DNA from: CALCKW01 sp033852095
Lineage (GTDB): Bacteria; Pseudomonadota; Gammaproteobacteria; CALCKW01
DNA length: 14,194 nucleotides
Reading direction: 5' to 3'
Assembly (NCBI GenBank): GCA_033852095.1
Contig: JAWSVD010000232.1
Coordinates: 1 to 14,194 of the forward strand
The notes under the pieces are model-generated. The model was not told the origin of the DNA and made no database searches. It saw only the letters and a list, made by a program, of their open reading frames with translations. The translations under genes and the position numbers were made by a program. This document shows positions 1-8,700 of the stretch, one piece after another (the first letter of the stretch is position 1; each line of letters opens with the position of its first letter).

Positions 1-2
1 CA

Positions 3-263
3 TTCTACACGGCTAGGAAGCCTTTTATAGTGAATCACGTGGCGCCTGAGGTTGTTGATACCAAGGTCTTAGCGCAAGGGGCGATACTGAGGGTGCTGAA
101 AGCCGTCAAATACCCTGTCTTCTTGGGATCTGTCAAAGCAATCTCCGTTGAATTAGTATCAGGTGGAGAGTCCATAAATCGCCCTATATTTTTATACTGG
201 CAATTCTTTGAGAAGAGTAATATGACAGGGAAAGTGGAGCTAAATGAGCTGTACTTCAAATGA
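3..263 (+). CDS. C-terminal part of an unrecognised protein, cut by the window edge
   Basis: The frame is open from the first bases of the window to a TGA at 261-263. It gives about 86 residues and no stop before the edge, so it is probably the 3' end of a longer gene; a GTG at 30 is a possible internal start without a convincing ribosome binding site. The peptide mixes hydrophobic strand-like stretches (around PVFLGSV and RPIFLYWQFF) with a charged end (NELYFK) and reads like a real small-domain terminus. I do not recognise a family. The DNA is clearly richer in A/T than the Rhs fragment that follows within about 40 bp. In Rhs loci the gene next to a displaced core fragment is often an immunity protein, so an immunity role is possible, but this is inference from position alone. 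It could also be a chance frame. Confidence 0.4.
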   Translation, partial: FYTARKPFIVNHVAPEVVDTKVLAQGAILRVLKAVKYPVFLGSVKAISVELVSGGESINRPIFLYWQFFEKSNMTGKVELNELYFK

Positions 264-301
264 TCACGAATAGGGAGAGAGAGCAGGCAAAATAGGTCAA
301 A

Positions 302-705
302 TCGGCCTGGACCAGCTTCAACAAGCCGCGGCAGATCCAGCAGGGCGAAGACGAGCAGTACTTTGTCTACAACGCCGAGCGCCAGCGGGTGCTGCAGATC
401 GTGAGCAGCAAGCGCACGGTGATGCTGGACGCAGCGCTGGGGCATGGCGTCTTTCAGCGTGGATAGCGACACGGGCCACAAGCGCTACCAGCACACGGTG
501 TTGGCAGGCGGCAAGCCGGTGGCCAGTATCATCGTCAACCAGGCCAAGAACCAGCCGCTGCGGGCGGAGAACACCAACTACCTGCACGTGGACCGCATGG
601 GCAGCGTGGTGATGGTGACAGACGAGGCGGGGCGGCAACAGAGCAAGACGGTGTTCGATTCCTGGGGCCTGAGAAGGAGTGTGGTGCAGGGCGCGGTGAC
701 GGACT
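302..705 (+). pseudogene. Rhs/YD-repeat core fragment, frameshifted and truncated
   Basis: Two overlapping frames together read as the C-terminal part of an Rhs core. Frame 2 (about 302-463) gives WTSFNKPRQI, then EQYFVYNAERQRVLQIV, the usual YD-repeat pattern, and stops at a TAG near 461-463. Homology continues in frame 3 from about 446: VDSDTGHKRYQHTVLAGGKP, then YLHVDRMGSVVMVTDEAGR and FDSWGLRR, which match the conserved 'YLHxDhLGSv..vTDeaG' and 'YdpWGkRR' segments before the Rhs hypervariable tip. One indel around 440-460 therefore splits the frame. Expected downstream elements (a 'GFTGHE' block and the DPxG cleavage region) are absent, and after about 705 the frame reads as noise. There is no start codon or upstream core. 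The complete protein would be a large secreted toxin-delivery shell; this copy cannot make one. It is probably an orphan fragment left by rearrangement at an rhs locus. Confidence 0.75.
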
Positions 706-756
706 CCTTAGCTGCCGTTTGCCTAGGCAGATATCAGGTCGGAGCTACAGCTGATG

Positions 757-1305
757 TCAGAAATCGACTAACAACACTTCGTGATCCCAAGCTTGCAGTG
801 CTTTGAGTAGCTCCTCGCATCGCATATACATCGTGTGGGTATTGCGGCAGGGGTGCAGGTAGATCCATTCTTGTTGTAGCAGGGCGCTTTCGATGATCAC
901 TTGCACCTTGCCATCGTGGTCGTTGATCACGGCTAGGGGAGTCACTGAGCCGGGCACTACGCCCAGGTATTTCTCCATGCGTTCGGTGCTGGCGAAGGCG
1001 AATTGCCCGCCGGGAAGCTGCAGGGTGTCGCGCAGGGCACGCAGGTCCACCTGTCGGTCTTGCTCTACTACCAGCAAGAACATGCGGCCCTTTTTGTTGC
1101 GCAGGAACAGGTTTTTGGTGTGCGCGCCGGGCTTGTCGTAGCTGACTGTTTTGGCATCTTCGACTGTGTACAGAGCGGTGTGCTGCTCAGTCTGGTGTTC
1201 TATGCCGAGCTCAGTCAGCGCGGCTAGGACTTGCTCTGCCGTGGCAGCGGCTTCACCGTTTTCGAGAATCAGTGTTTCTGGGTCGGGGCGGTCGGCGTGG
1301 CTCAT
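757..1305 (-). CDS. YbaK/ProX-type prolyl-tRNA deacylase-like protein
   Basis: The 182-residue protein consists of one YbaK/aminoacyl-tRNA-deacylase domain (about residues 25-178), the usual length for free-standing ProX/PrdX proteins. Family signatures visible are GAHTKNLFLR at 60-69 (Lys64-Asn65 correspond to the conserved substrate-site KN), LGVVPGSVTPLAVIND at 114-129, and HPCRNTHT at 151-158, equivalent to the 'HPxxNtaT' motif. Known members hydrolyse mischarged Ala- or Cys-tRNA(Pro) in the cytoplasm, protecting translation fidelity; the ProXp-ala group is the closest fit by motif. The ATG at 1303-1305 is the only sensible start, but no strong Shine-Dalgarno sequence precedes it. The gene lies 54 bp downstream of the indolepyruvate oxidoreductase gene on the same strand and may be read through from it. 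Its 3' end faces the Rhs remnant. The exact tRNA substrate cannot be read from sequence. Confidence 0.9.
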   Translation of the reverse strand: MSHADRPDPETLILENGEAAATAEQVLAALTELGIEHQTEQHTALYTVEDAKTVSYDKPGAHTKNLFLRNKKGRMFLLVVEQDRQVDLRALRDTLQLPGGQFAFASTERMEKYLGVVPGSVTPLAVINDHDGKVQVIIESALLQQEWIYLHPCRNTHTMYMRCEELLKALQAWDHEVLLVDF

Positions 1306-1359
1306 GGTGTTTAAAAGCTGTGATGAAGATGAATGCGGCGCTAATTGCTAATGACAATC

Positions 1360-4300
1360 TTAACATTGCTTTTCAGGCTGTTGTCTTGGTTGTGCTTGAA
1401 GTTGCTGCAGGGCGCTCGCCACCTTTTCCTTGATGTCTTGTGCGGATTTCTCTTTGATTGGGCCGTATCCCCTGATGTCCATGGGCATGGCGAGTATTTG
1501 CGCTAACCGCTGCTGCTCGATCGCCTTGCCGTTTACATGGCCGCTCACATGGCTGTGCGTACAGCAACTTTCAATGATGCTCTCAAACCAGGGGATCAGC
1601 TCTCGCTCCATTTTGCGTTCTGCGCTGTAGCCGAAAATATCCCAGCGGCCCCCGCGCAGGTGTTTCAGCTTGGCCAGTTGCCGGAAGACGGGCGTTAGCC
1701 AGCTGCCAAATTCGCGCTTTCTGGGCCGGCCGCGTGCGTCGGTGCCAAAGCTGATAAGCGGCGGTGCCAGGTGGTAGCTGATTTTAAGGTCGCCCGTGAA
1801 CGACTCGTTGAGCTGGCGATTGAAGTCGCCGCAGGTGTGCAGCCGCGCAACTTCGTATTCGTCTTTGTAGGCCATCAGTTTGAACAGCGAGCGCGCTGCG
1901 GCCTTGCCCATGGCGTCTCCGTGTTCTGCATCATCTATCTGTTGCAAGGGCACTAAGGCCTGGCGATAGCGGGCCGCGTAAGCTGCGTCTTGGTAGCTCT
2001 TTAGGAAAGCGGCCCTGTGATCGATGAGCGCTTGCAGCGACTCCAGCTCTGGGCTGCTAGGTTTGCTTGTTATTAAATGCTCGGGGGCGCTGTAGGCGAG
2101 CCTTCCGCAGGCCAGTGCGATTTTGTTCTTCTCTACGGCGACGGCATTGAGCTCAATGGCGCGGTGCAGGGCGGGAAGGGTGACGGGGATAAGGCCGGCC
2201 TGCCAGGCGAAGCCCGTGAGAATGATGTTGGCGAAAACACTGTCGCCCAGCTGGCTCTCTGCGAGCGCGTTGGCGTCAATGCTGGGGATGTTATCTGCGC
2301 CTATAGCTGTCTCAATGGCCTCGCGCCGCCGTGGGACGTCAAGGCTGGCATCGCGGTAGCGCACGATATCTCCGGTGGGCATCTCGGCGGTGTTGAGCAC
2401 GGCGCGCATGCCTTTGCGGTAGCTCGCCGAGGCCTTGGGAGAGGAGCTGACCACGATGTCGCCGCCTATCAAGGCGTCCGCCGCGCATTGGTCGATGCGC
2501 ACTTGGTTGAGCTTGTCCGGTGATGCGGCGAGCCGAATGTAGCTGAGCACCGGCCCGAATTTTTGCGCAAAACCTGTGAAGTCTAATACCGACGCGCCTT
2601 TGTTCCCTAGGTGGGCGGCCACGGTGATCAGTGCCCCCACCGTGACAACTCCGGTGCCGCCCACGCCTGTGATCAGCAGCTCGTAGGGCTTGTCGAGGGA
2701 GGGCAGCTCGGGCCGTGGCAGCGCCTCGGCCAGCGCTGAGAAGTCGGTATTGGCGTTCGCCGTCTTGCGTCGTTCACCGCCCTCTACGGTGACAAAGCTC
2801 GGGCAAAATCCGTTGACGCAGCTGAAGTCTTTGTTGCAGTTGGATTGGTTGATTCGCCGCTTGCGACCCAAAGCTGTCTCTTTTGGCTCCACGCTCAGGC
2901 AGTTGGATTCGACCGAGCAGTCGCCGCAGCCCTCGCAGACGAGCTCGTTAATAAAGATGTGTTTATTGGGTTCTTTGATCAGGCCGCGTTTGCGGCGTCT
3001 GCGCTTTTCTGTGGCGCAGGTCTGCTCGTAGATCAGCACCGAGATCCCCGGCACCTCTCGGAGCTGGCGTTGCAGTTGATCGAGATCGCGGCGGTGATGG
3101 ATTGTCAGGCGCGGCGGGAAATCAGCGCTTTTAAACTTGCTCGGTTCGTCAGAGACGAGGGCGATGCGCTCTACGCCTTCGGCCCTGACTTCTTGGGCAA
3201 TGGCTTGCACGCTGATCGGTCCGTCTACCGGCTGGCCTCCGGTCATGGCGACGGCGTCGTTGAACAGGATTTTGTAGGTGATGTTGGCTTTTGCGGCGAT
3301 GGCCTGGCGGATAGCGAGAGAGCCGGAGTGGTAGTAGGTGCCTTCTCCCAGGTTCTGGAACACGTGTTTGCTTTTGGTGAAGCGAGAAGACGCTGCCCAG
3401 TTGACCCCTTCGCCACCCATTTGGATCAGTGAGGTGGTGTTGCGGTCCATCCAGCTGGCCATGAAGTGGCAGCCGATGCCAGCGAGTGCCTGCGAGCCCT
3501 CGGGTACTTTGGTGGAGCTGTTGTGCGGGCAGCCCGAGCAAAAATAGGGCGTGCGCAGTGTGCCCGCAAGCGTCAATGTCAGCGACTCGCGCTGTTGCAG
3601 CTGGGCGGCGCGTGCCGCGAAGCCCTGCTCCGGAAACACGCTGTGCAGGCGCTTTGCAAGCAAGGGTGCGAGCAGCATGGGTGAGAGCTCGCCCGTCCAG
3701 GGCACCAGGCGCTCACCCAGCTCGTCGCGCTTGCCCACCATGCGTTCGGGCTTGTCGCCGGGGTAGTCGTAGAAGTACTCCTTGAGCTGGCTTTCGATGA
3801 TGCCGCGTTTTTCTTCGATTACCATCACCTCCTGCTTGCCGCGCACGAAATCCAGCGCGGCCGTGCGCGCCAGCGGCCAGACCATGCCAACCTTGTAAAT
3901 GTCGATGCCCAGCTCATGGCACAGAGCCTCGTCTACGCCCAGCAGACGCAGGGCCTCCATGGCGTCCAAATGCCCCTTGCCCGACGTCACTATGCCAAAG
4001 ACCGCATGCTCCAGCAGGTAGATGTGGCGGTCAATGGGGTTCGCCTCGGCGAAGGCGAAGACAGCTTGTTTCTTCGCGTCGAAACGTTCTTCTATTTGTG
4101 GGCCGGGCAGGTCGGGCCAGCGGTAGTGCAGGCCGCCGTCGGGTGCGGAGTAATCAGGGGTATTGAAGCGTCGATCAGCTTGCAGCTCCACCGAGGCGGC
4201 GGATTCCACTGTCTCTGATATGGCCTTGAAGCCGACCCACATGCCGCTGAATCGGCTCAAGGCGTAGCCGTATTCACCAAAGCTCTGGTACTCGCCGATG

Positions 4301-4848
4301 CTGGCGGGATTGAGCACGGGCATAAACCAGGACATCAGGGCCACATCGGATTGGTGTGGCATGCTGGAGGAGACGCAGCCGTGGTCGTCGCCGACCACCA
4401 CCAAGACACCGCCAGTAGGGGAGGATCCGTAGGCGTTGCCGTGCTTGAGTGCGTCGCCGGCACGATCCACGCCTGGGCCCTTGCCGTACCAGAGGCCGTA
4501 CACGCCATCGACCTCCTTATCGGGGCGGCTTTCAACCTGTTGTGATCCGAGCACGGCGGTGGCGGCCAGCTCTTCGTTGACGGCCGGTAGAAACTCTATC
4601 CGCGCGGCGGCGAGCTTATCCTTCGCGCGCCAGAGCTCTTTGTCCACTGAGCCCAGCGGGGAGCCGCGATAACCGGCCACAAAGCCTGCGGTGTGCAAGC
4701 CAGCGAGTGTGTCCCGTCTTGCCTGGTCCAGCAGAAGGCGAACCAGTGCTTGTGTGCCGGTGGTGTATATCCGGCCTTGTTCCAGCGTGTATTTGTCATC
4801 GAGCGCGTACTGTTGCTCCGGCGTTGCTGTTTTGCTGAGATTTGGCAT
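1360..4848 (-). CDS. Fused indolepyruvate:ferredoxin oxidoreductase (IorA-IorB type)
   Basis: The 1162-residue single-chain enzyme of the 2-oxoacid:ferredoxin oxidoreductase superfamily oxidatively decarboxylates arylpyruvates (indole-, phenyl-, hydroxyphenylpyruvate) to aryl-acetyl-CoA in the cytoplasm. Domain order is as expected: a pyrimidine-binding TPP region near the N-terminus with GYRGSPLG at 59-66; a TPP/diphosphate region with GCPHNSS at 439-445, GEGTYYHSGS at 501-510 and NDAVAMTGGQ at 530-539; a ferredoxin-like segment with Cys638, 641, 644, 650 and Cys671, 677, 682; and a gamma domain beginning ITGVGGTGVVTVGA at 726-739. A C-terminal helical extension follows. Length and order match the fused proteobacterial form rather than separate archaeal subunits. 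The ATG at 4846-4848 is chosen because family similarity starts within about 25 residues; the ribosome site is weak. The gene is divergent from an Lrp/AsnC regulator, its likely controller, and is followed by the YbaK-like gene. The exact arylpyruvate preference is not visible. Confidence 0.95.
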   Translation of the reverse strand: MPNLSKTATPEQQYALDDKYTLEQGRIYTTGTQALVRLLLDQARRDTLAGLHTAGFVAGYRGSPLGSVDKELWRAKDKLAAARIEFLPAVNEELAATAVLGSQQVESRPDKEVDGVYGLWYGKGPGVDRAGDALKHGNAYGSSPTGGVLVVVGDDHGCVSSSMPHQSDVALMSWFMPVLNPASIGEYQSFGEYGYALSRFSGMWVGFKAISETVESAASVELQADRRFNTPDYSAPDGGLHYRWPDLPGPQIEERFDAKKQAVFAFAEANPIDRHIYLLEHAVFGIVTSGKGHLDAMEALRLLGVDEALCHELGIDIYKVGMVWPLARTAALDFVRGKQEVMVIEEKRGIIESQLKEYFYDYPGDKPERMVGKRDELGERLVPWTGELSPMLLAPLLAKRLHSVFPEQGFAARAAQLQQRESLTLTLAGTLRTPYFCSGCPHNSSTKVPEGSQALAGIGCHFMASWMDRNTTSLIQMGGEGVNWAASSRFTKSKHVFQNLGEGTYYHSGSLAIRQAIAAKANITYKILFNDAVAMTGGQPVDGPISVQAIAQEVRAEGVERIALVSDEPSKFKSADFPPRLTIHHRRDLDQLQRQLREVPGISVLIYEQTCATEKRRRRKRGLIKEPNKHIFINELVCEGCGDCSVESNCLSVEPKETALGRKRRINQSNCNKDFSCVNGFCPSFVTVEGGERRKTANANTDFSALAEALPRPELPSLDKPYELLITGVGGTGVVTVGALITVAAHLGNKGASVLDFTGFAQKFGPVLSYIRLAASPDKLNQVRIDQCAADALIGGDIVVSSSPKASASYRKGMRAVLNTAEMPTGDIVRYRDASLDVPRRREAIETAIGADNIPSIDANALAESQLGDSVFANIILTGFAWQAGLIPVTLPALHRAIELNAVAVEKNKIALACGRLAYSAPEHLITSKPSSPELESLQALIDHRAAFLKSYQDAAYAARYRQALVPLQQIDDAEHGDAMGKAAARSLFKLMAYKDEYEVARLHTCGDFNRQLNESFTGDLKISYHLAPPLISFGTDARGRPRKREFGSWLTPVFRQLAKLKHLRGGRWDIFGYSAERKMERELIPWFESIIESCCTHSHVSGHVNGKAIEQQRLAQILAMPMDIRGYGPIKEKSAQDIKEKVASALQQLQAQPRQQPEKQC

Positions 4849-4879
4849 GCGGGGCTCGCAGTGGTGAGTGGCTGCCTGC

Positions 4880-4910
4880 AGTATAAAACCAGACGCTTGA
4901 ATAATTATTC
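4880..4910 (-). promoter_or_regulatory. Candidate promoter/operator for the oxidoreductase gene (12-bp palindrome GAATAATTATTC)
   Basis: In the gap between the divergent regulator and oxidoreductase genes, 4899-4910 reads GAATAATTATTC, a perfect 12-bp palindrome in an A/T-rich setting like Lrp/AsnC operators. On the minus strand a TATACT hexamer (4885-4880) lies about 31-36 bp upstream of the oxidoreductase start codon. Counting 17 bp back places the -35 position inside the palindrome, where no good TTGACA match exists. An activator-dependent or operator-overlapped promoter would look like this. A related A/T half-site cluster lies at 4943-4956. Binding by the adjacent Lrp-like protein is inference. 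Confidence 0.45.
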
Positions 4911-4932
4911 CTCAGTCTTCGCTTGGCGGCGA

Positions 4933-4961
4933 TATTGTGGTTAAATAATTCTGAATATAAT
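4933..4961 (+). promoter_or_regulatory. Candidate sigma-70 promoter of the Lrp/AsnC-type gene
   Basis: A consensus TATAAT lies at 4956-4961, with only a weak -35 (TATTGT at 4933-4938, 17-bp spacing). Transcription would begin near 4967-4969, just past the ATG at 4964. That argues against 4964 as the translation start and in favour of the ATG at 4988 or 4997. The weak -35 and the overlap with A/T-rich half-sites fit autoregulation, common in this family. Confidence 0.45.
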
Positions 4962-4987
4962 AAATGCTGGTTAAATCTTCCGGAATT

Positions 4988-5455
4988 ATGAGTTGTATGG
5001 AATTATCAGAGCAAGATCGAAAGCTGCTGGCGCTGTTGCAGGCGGACGGGCAGATGGCCAAGCAGGATTTGGCTGATCAATTAGGCATGTCTGCTTCGGC
5101 CTGCTGGCGACGTGTGCACGCACTGGAGCAGGCGGGCGTGATCCAGCGTTACGCGGCGGTGGTGGATCAGCGCAAAGCGGGACTGGAGTTTCATGCCATT
5201 GTGCTGGTGTCGCTGGAGCGGCAGAGCAAAAAACACGTGGCGCAGTTTATTGAGGCGATCGCGGCAAAAGACGAAGTCACTGAATGTTTGGCCGCAACCG
5301 GGGATGCGGACTACCACCTGCGCGTGGCTTGCCGTGATCAGCGCGCCTTTAATCTGCTGTTGGATGAGTTTCTGTTTCAGCTGCCCAGCGTGTCGCGCAT
5401 CCACACGCACCTCATCTTGAAAGAGATCAAGCAAGGAGCGGCACTGGTTCGCTGA
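4988..5455 (+). CDS. Lrp/AsnC family transcriptional regulator
   Basis: The protein is about 155 residues with the standard two-part layout. An N-terminal winged helix-turn-helix (ELSEQDRKLLALLQADG, then DLADQLGMSASACWRRVHAL as the recognition region) is followed by a RAM ligand/oligomerisation domain (FHAIVLVSL through VTECLAATGDADYHLRV to LPSVSRIHTHLILKEIK). Length matches Lrp, AsnC and BkdR relatives. The start is uncertain between ATGs at 4964, 4988 and 4997. The first lies only 2 bp after a TATAAT box and is unlikely. Family members usually begin 5-10 residues before the 'DR.iL..L' motif, which fits 4988 or 4997; neither has a strong Shine-Dalgarno sequence. It is transcribed divergently from the indolepyruvate oxidoreductase gene, so it probably senses an aromatic or branched amino acid or its oxoacid and controls that gene and itself. 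The ligand is inference. A strong terminator follows about 80 bp downstream. Confidence 0.93.
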   Translation: MSCMELSEQDRKLLALLQADGQMAKQDLADQLGMSASACWRRVHALEQAGVIQRYAAVVDQRKAGLEFHAIVLVSLERQSKKHVAQFIEAIAAKDEVTECLAATGDADYHLRVACRDQRAFNLLLDEFLFQLPSVSRIHTHLILKEIKQGAALVR

Positions 5456-5535
5456 GGCGAATGCCGAGTCGGGGGTGGGGGGCTGTCGGATAAGCCTGCC
5501 GCACACGAAGGGCTTATTGCTGGCTGCAGTCTGAG

Positions 5536-5565
5536 AAAACCGCCGAGCGAGCCTCGGCGGTTTTT
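5536..5565. terminator. Bidirectional intrinsic terminator
   Basis: A perfect 12-bp inverted repeat (AAAACCGCCGAG at 5536-5547 with CTCGGCGGTTTT at 5553-5564) encloses a 5-nt loop and is followed by a T run on the plus strand. On the minus strand the same hairpin ends in a four-T run. It terminates the Lrp-type gene on the plus strand and can stop minus-strand transcripts from the STAND gene and aroF remnant that converge on it. It is the strongest hairpin I found in the window. Confidence 0.9.
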
Positions 5566-5577
5566 GGTCACGGCTAC

Positions 5578-5772
5578 TTAAACCGTTTCAGCCGATGCTG
5601 CTGCACTGGCGCGGGCCTTGAGCGCGGATACCTTGCCGTCGGTGCCGTTTCTGAAGCCCACGGGGGTGGACAGGCCGCTGGACATCTCGCGGTGGGTCTG
5701 TGACCCAGAGCTGCTCGCGCCGATGGCGGACCAGTGGAAAAGGCCGGCCACATAGCGGGGAAGGAGGGGCAT
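5578..5772 (-). pseudogene. AroF (DAHP synthase) remnant built from three non-contiguous blocks
   Basis: The 64-codon frame is an internally deleted copy of class I DAHP synthase. Residues 7-43 (RYVAGLFHWSAIGA, then SQTHREMSSGLSTPVG and NGTDG) align with residues 152-192 of the complete AroF at 12445-13536. The next three (KVS) align with AroF 218-220, and the end (LKARA...AETV) with AroF 350-363. The active-site Lys is replaced (FRNGTDG instead of FKNGTDG), and the PEP/metal segments GPCS, EKPRT, DCSHGNS and the C-terminal Asp are absent, so it cannot be a functional synthase. Nucleotide identity with the complete gene over the central block of about 108 bp is near 88% by eye. The first junction falls at a GACGG repeat present at both ends of the lost segment, consistent with slippage; the frame survives both deletions. 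It begins 22 bp after the stop of the STAND gene on the same strand and ends just before the bidirectional terminator. Confidence 0.85.
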
Positions 5773-5794
5773 AACGCTCTCTGCTTCAGTGGGC

Positions 5795-8700
5795 TCAGCT
5801 CAGCTCGCTTCCAGACTCCTCGCCCAAATGTGTAGAGAGCAGGCGATCGCAGCTTTGGTACAAGGCAAAGTACCCAGCGCGACTTGCCATTTCACGTGCA
5901 CGTGTGACCAAAAGTCGTCCGGATACTGTCGCGCCTTTGCGCAGGTGCGATTCCCCGAGCGCCAAAAGCCCTCGAATTTTTAGCAATTGCAGCCCCCCGA
6001 GCGAGGAAAGGGCGAGTGATTTTCCAGCGAAATCTGCGGCCTCAGCAAAGTTACCCTGTTCGATGCGTTGCCGCGCCAGCGTTAGCCTCACCAAGCTGAG
6101 AATGCGTTCGGACCCCAGCCTATCCGCGTAGATCTCCACCAGTTCCAACATCTGGTTGGCTCGGTTCAGTTGGGATTTTGAGCCTAAGCGGATGTAACAC
6201 AAGGCATGTACGATACGCAGGTGATTGTGAACTTCCTCGTCGCGCCCTCGCTCGGCAAAGCGGTAGCCATTGCGTATGGCCCGCAGAGCAGCCTTTTTGT
6301 CGTTTCGCTCTAAATGGATTTCTGCGAGATTACGAGACAAAAAAGCGCAGAAACGGTGCCGACCACGGGCTGCCATGTGTTTCATGCTTTTTCTGTATAT
6401 CGCCACCGCGTTATCGTAGTCGGCCTGCAGGTGAGCGAGCCAGCCCTCGAGTGCGCAAAGTGCATTGCTCTCGTCGCTGCGATAGCGCTTGCCGTAGATT
6501 TCACGGTTTTTAGCGTAAATTTTAGCTTCTAAAGAGTGCATTGCCGGTAGCGCCGCGCGCGCCTCGTCCAACTTGCCCCGTTCTATCATCAGCCGAATTT
6601 GGTTCAGCTGGTTTCGCAAAATCGTCGAGTAGCTTTGCGGGCGGAGTTTCCCACAGCGAGTTACATTGGCCAGCTGCTGTCCAGCCTGGTAGAGATTACC
6701 TTTGGCAATATGTGCACAGCCTAGCTCCGAGTATAGCCACACGAGTTCGTCCGGGTGAAGAGGGTGATACTCAGCTGGGAGTGAGTTTGCAGGTTCTAGC
6801 ATTTTTTGCAGTTTTTTGGTCAGATTAATGAGCCTCTCGCAGATGGAAACAAAGCGGTCGAGCACGCCGCTAGTTCCCAGATTTTCGCGCCATGCGGGTT
6901 GCTGGTCGTAGGCGCGGCTGACAATGGCCATGGAGCAGGTGTTACGTAGCACGCCAAAGGCTGTGCGCAAGTGCGCGGATCCGGTGCAATAAGCACGTTT
7001 ATTGTAGGATGTTTCTTTTTTTAGAATCTCTTCGCTGAGCCTGCAATACCATTCTATTTGTAACAGCAGGTCGCCGACGATTTGCCCGTCAAAATTGGGC
7101 AGGTTGCGAGGAAATATGTTGTATAAATTGGACTGGAAAAAATTCGACTCGCCGGAGTTCAGCGTATGGCCAGATAATCGAGATAGAATGTGCCGCCTGA
7201 GTCCATTGCCAACGGCGTAGCGAATTCGTTTGTCATTATCATCCGGCGGAGTGTCTTCCAGTTGATAGATTAAACTCAAGTGCGCCATGTCCTTCAGCAT
7301 ATTGCCTATATCATTACCTTGAACATCGCCTTCGCTCGACTCCGCTGGGCCGCCGTAGCGGATTACGTACGCGAGCAGTGATTCACTTGAGACTGGCATG
7401 GCGCACAGAGCCAACAGTCGAAATACCATGCGTGTTCGCAGTGCGGGAGCATTGATGGCGAGCGGAGTTTGCTCTATCAAAAAATCGAAAACCAAGCTCT
7501 CACAGCGTTCGCTAGAGGCTTGTCGAGCGTTGGCGATGAGCCTTTCAAAGTTTTCCAGATACAACTCAATGACACCGCTGTGCTCATGCGTTTTCCAGGG
7601 TCTGGCCTGCCCTGGTTCATCTTGGAACAGCCTGAGCCACTGCGAGTAGATCATGTCGATCAAGGCAGAGGAGATCACTTCACCGTGGGTAAGAAACAGT
7701 TGCAGTAACTGACTTTCGGCTTCGAACCAACGGCCCTGTAGATCGCAAAATGTAGCGTTTTCCCACGCCTCCTTATATTGCACACGATAGATTGAATGAT
7801 AATGCCACTGTCGCGGATCGACTACCAGAGGGCTGATCATCAAGCATCGCAAGCGTGCCGATTCAATAGCAGGCATCTCTCGCACCGTTTGGTAGCGGTG
7901 TATGCCCGCTTTGATCAGTTTTTTAGGCGGTTCAAACTTCGCCAGATAGGTTTCTCTGCCCTTGCCTTCCTTGCCTTCCTCGATCTTCAAGTGCTTCTCA
8001 GACTTTTTGTACTCCTCATATTGCTCGTATTGCTCGGTTTTTTGTTTATATTGGGCGTCTAATTTCCACGGCTTGTTTTTACCCTTTTGTTTGAATGGCC
8101 GTTTAGATGATGCTTGTATTAGCTGACCCAAGTACTGCGCCTCGGAATAGTGCTCGACCCGACACTGCTCCACGTAGCGAGAAACAGACTCGACCGTGGT
8201 GTCCTGTTCTTTGATTGAAGTGGGCTTGTTGCCCGCCACATAAGACATTTTTGCCAAGGTTTGAATGCGTGCTTCATGGATGTCACAGATAATCGCTAGT
8301 CTCACATTGCCGCAGCTGTGGCAACTGTGCATGAGGGACGATAAGGCGATACGGTAATCGGCGGATATAAAATGTCCGCGATTGTCCATCAGCCGCTCGA
8401 GTCCGGCCAGCACGATGACGAACTTCGGGCCTTGATTTACCTTCGCGACAAGTTTTAGACAAAAGCGCAGTCGGTGTATAAAGTCGTAGCGTTTAAGTCG
8501 CTTCCCAGTAAGGGCTTTCCTGTCGTCTTTCGCTATGTCGGCACTGCTGCGTAGATGGCGAGTCAAAAACTGGATGAGCGATTCCATCACCGAGGCGTAT
8601 TCCATCGAAAAAGCGGTGGAGGCGAAGAAAAATCGAGTGAATTGAGTTGGTTCTGCGGCCAACTCATGCATGGTGTGGTACAGTCTGCCGGCACCAGCAC

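Noticed and set aside
35..481. Minus-strand open frame of 148 codons across the left end
   Set aside because: It runs antisense through both the A/T-rich gene tail and the Rhs fragment, changes composition midway and has no ribosome site; the plus-strand Rhs homology explains the region.
2077..3432. Long plus-strand frames (148 and 195 codons) inside the oxidoreductase gene
   Set aside because: Shadows of a GC-rich 1162-codon gene with full family motifs; no start signals or domain similarity.
5490..5517. Hairpin ATAAGCC...GGCTTAT after the Lrp-type gene
   Set aside because: Seven-bp stem with a 14-nt loop and no T run; the perfect 12-bp hairpin at 5536-5564 is clearly the terminator.
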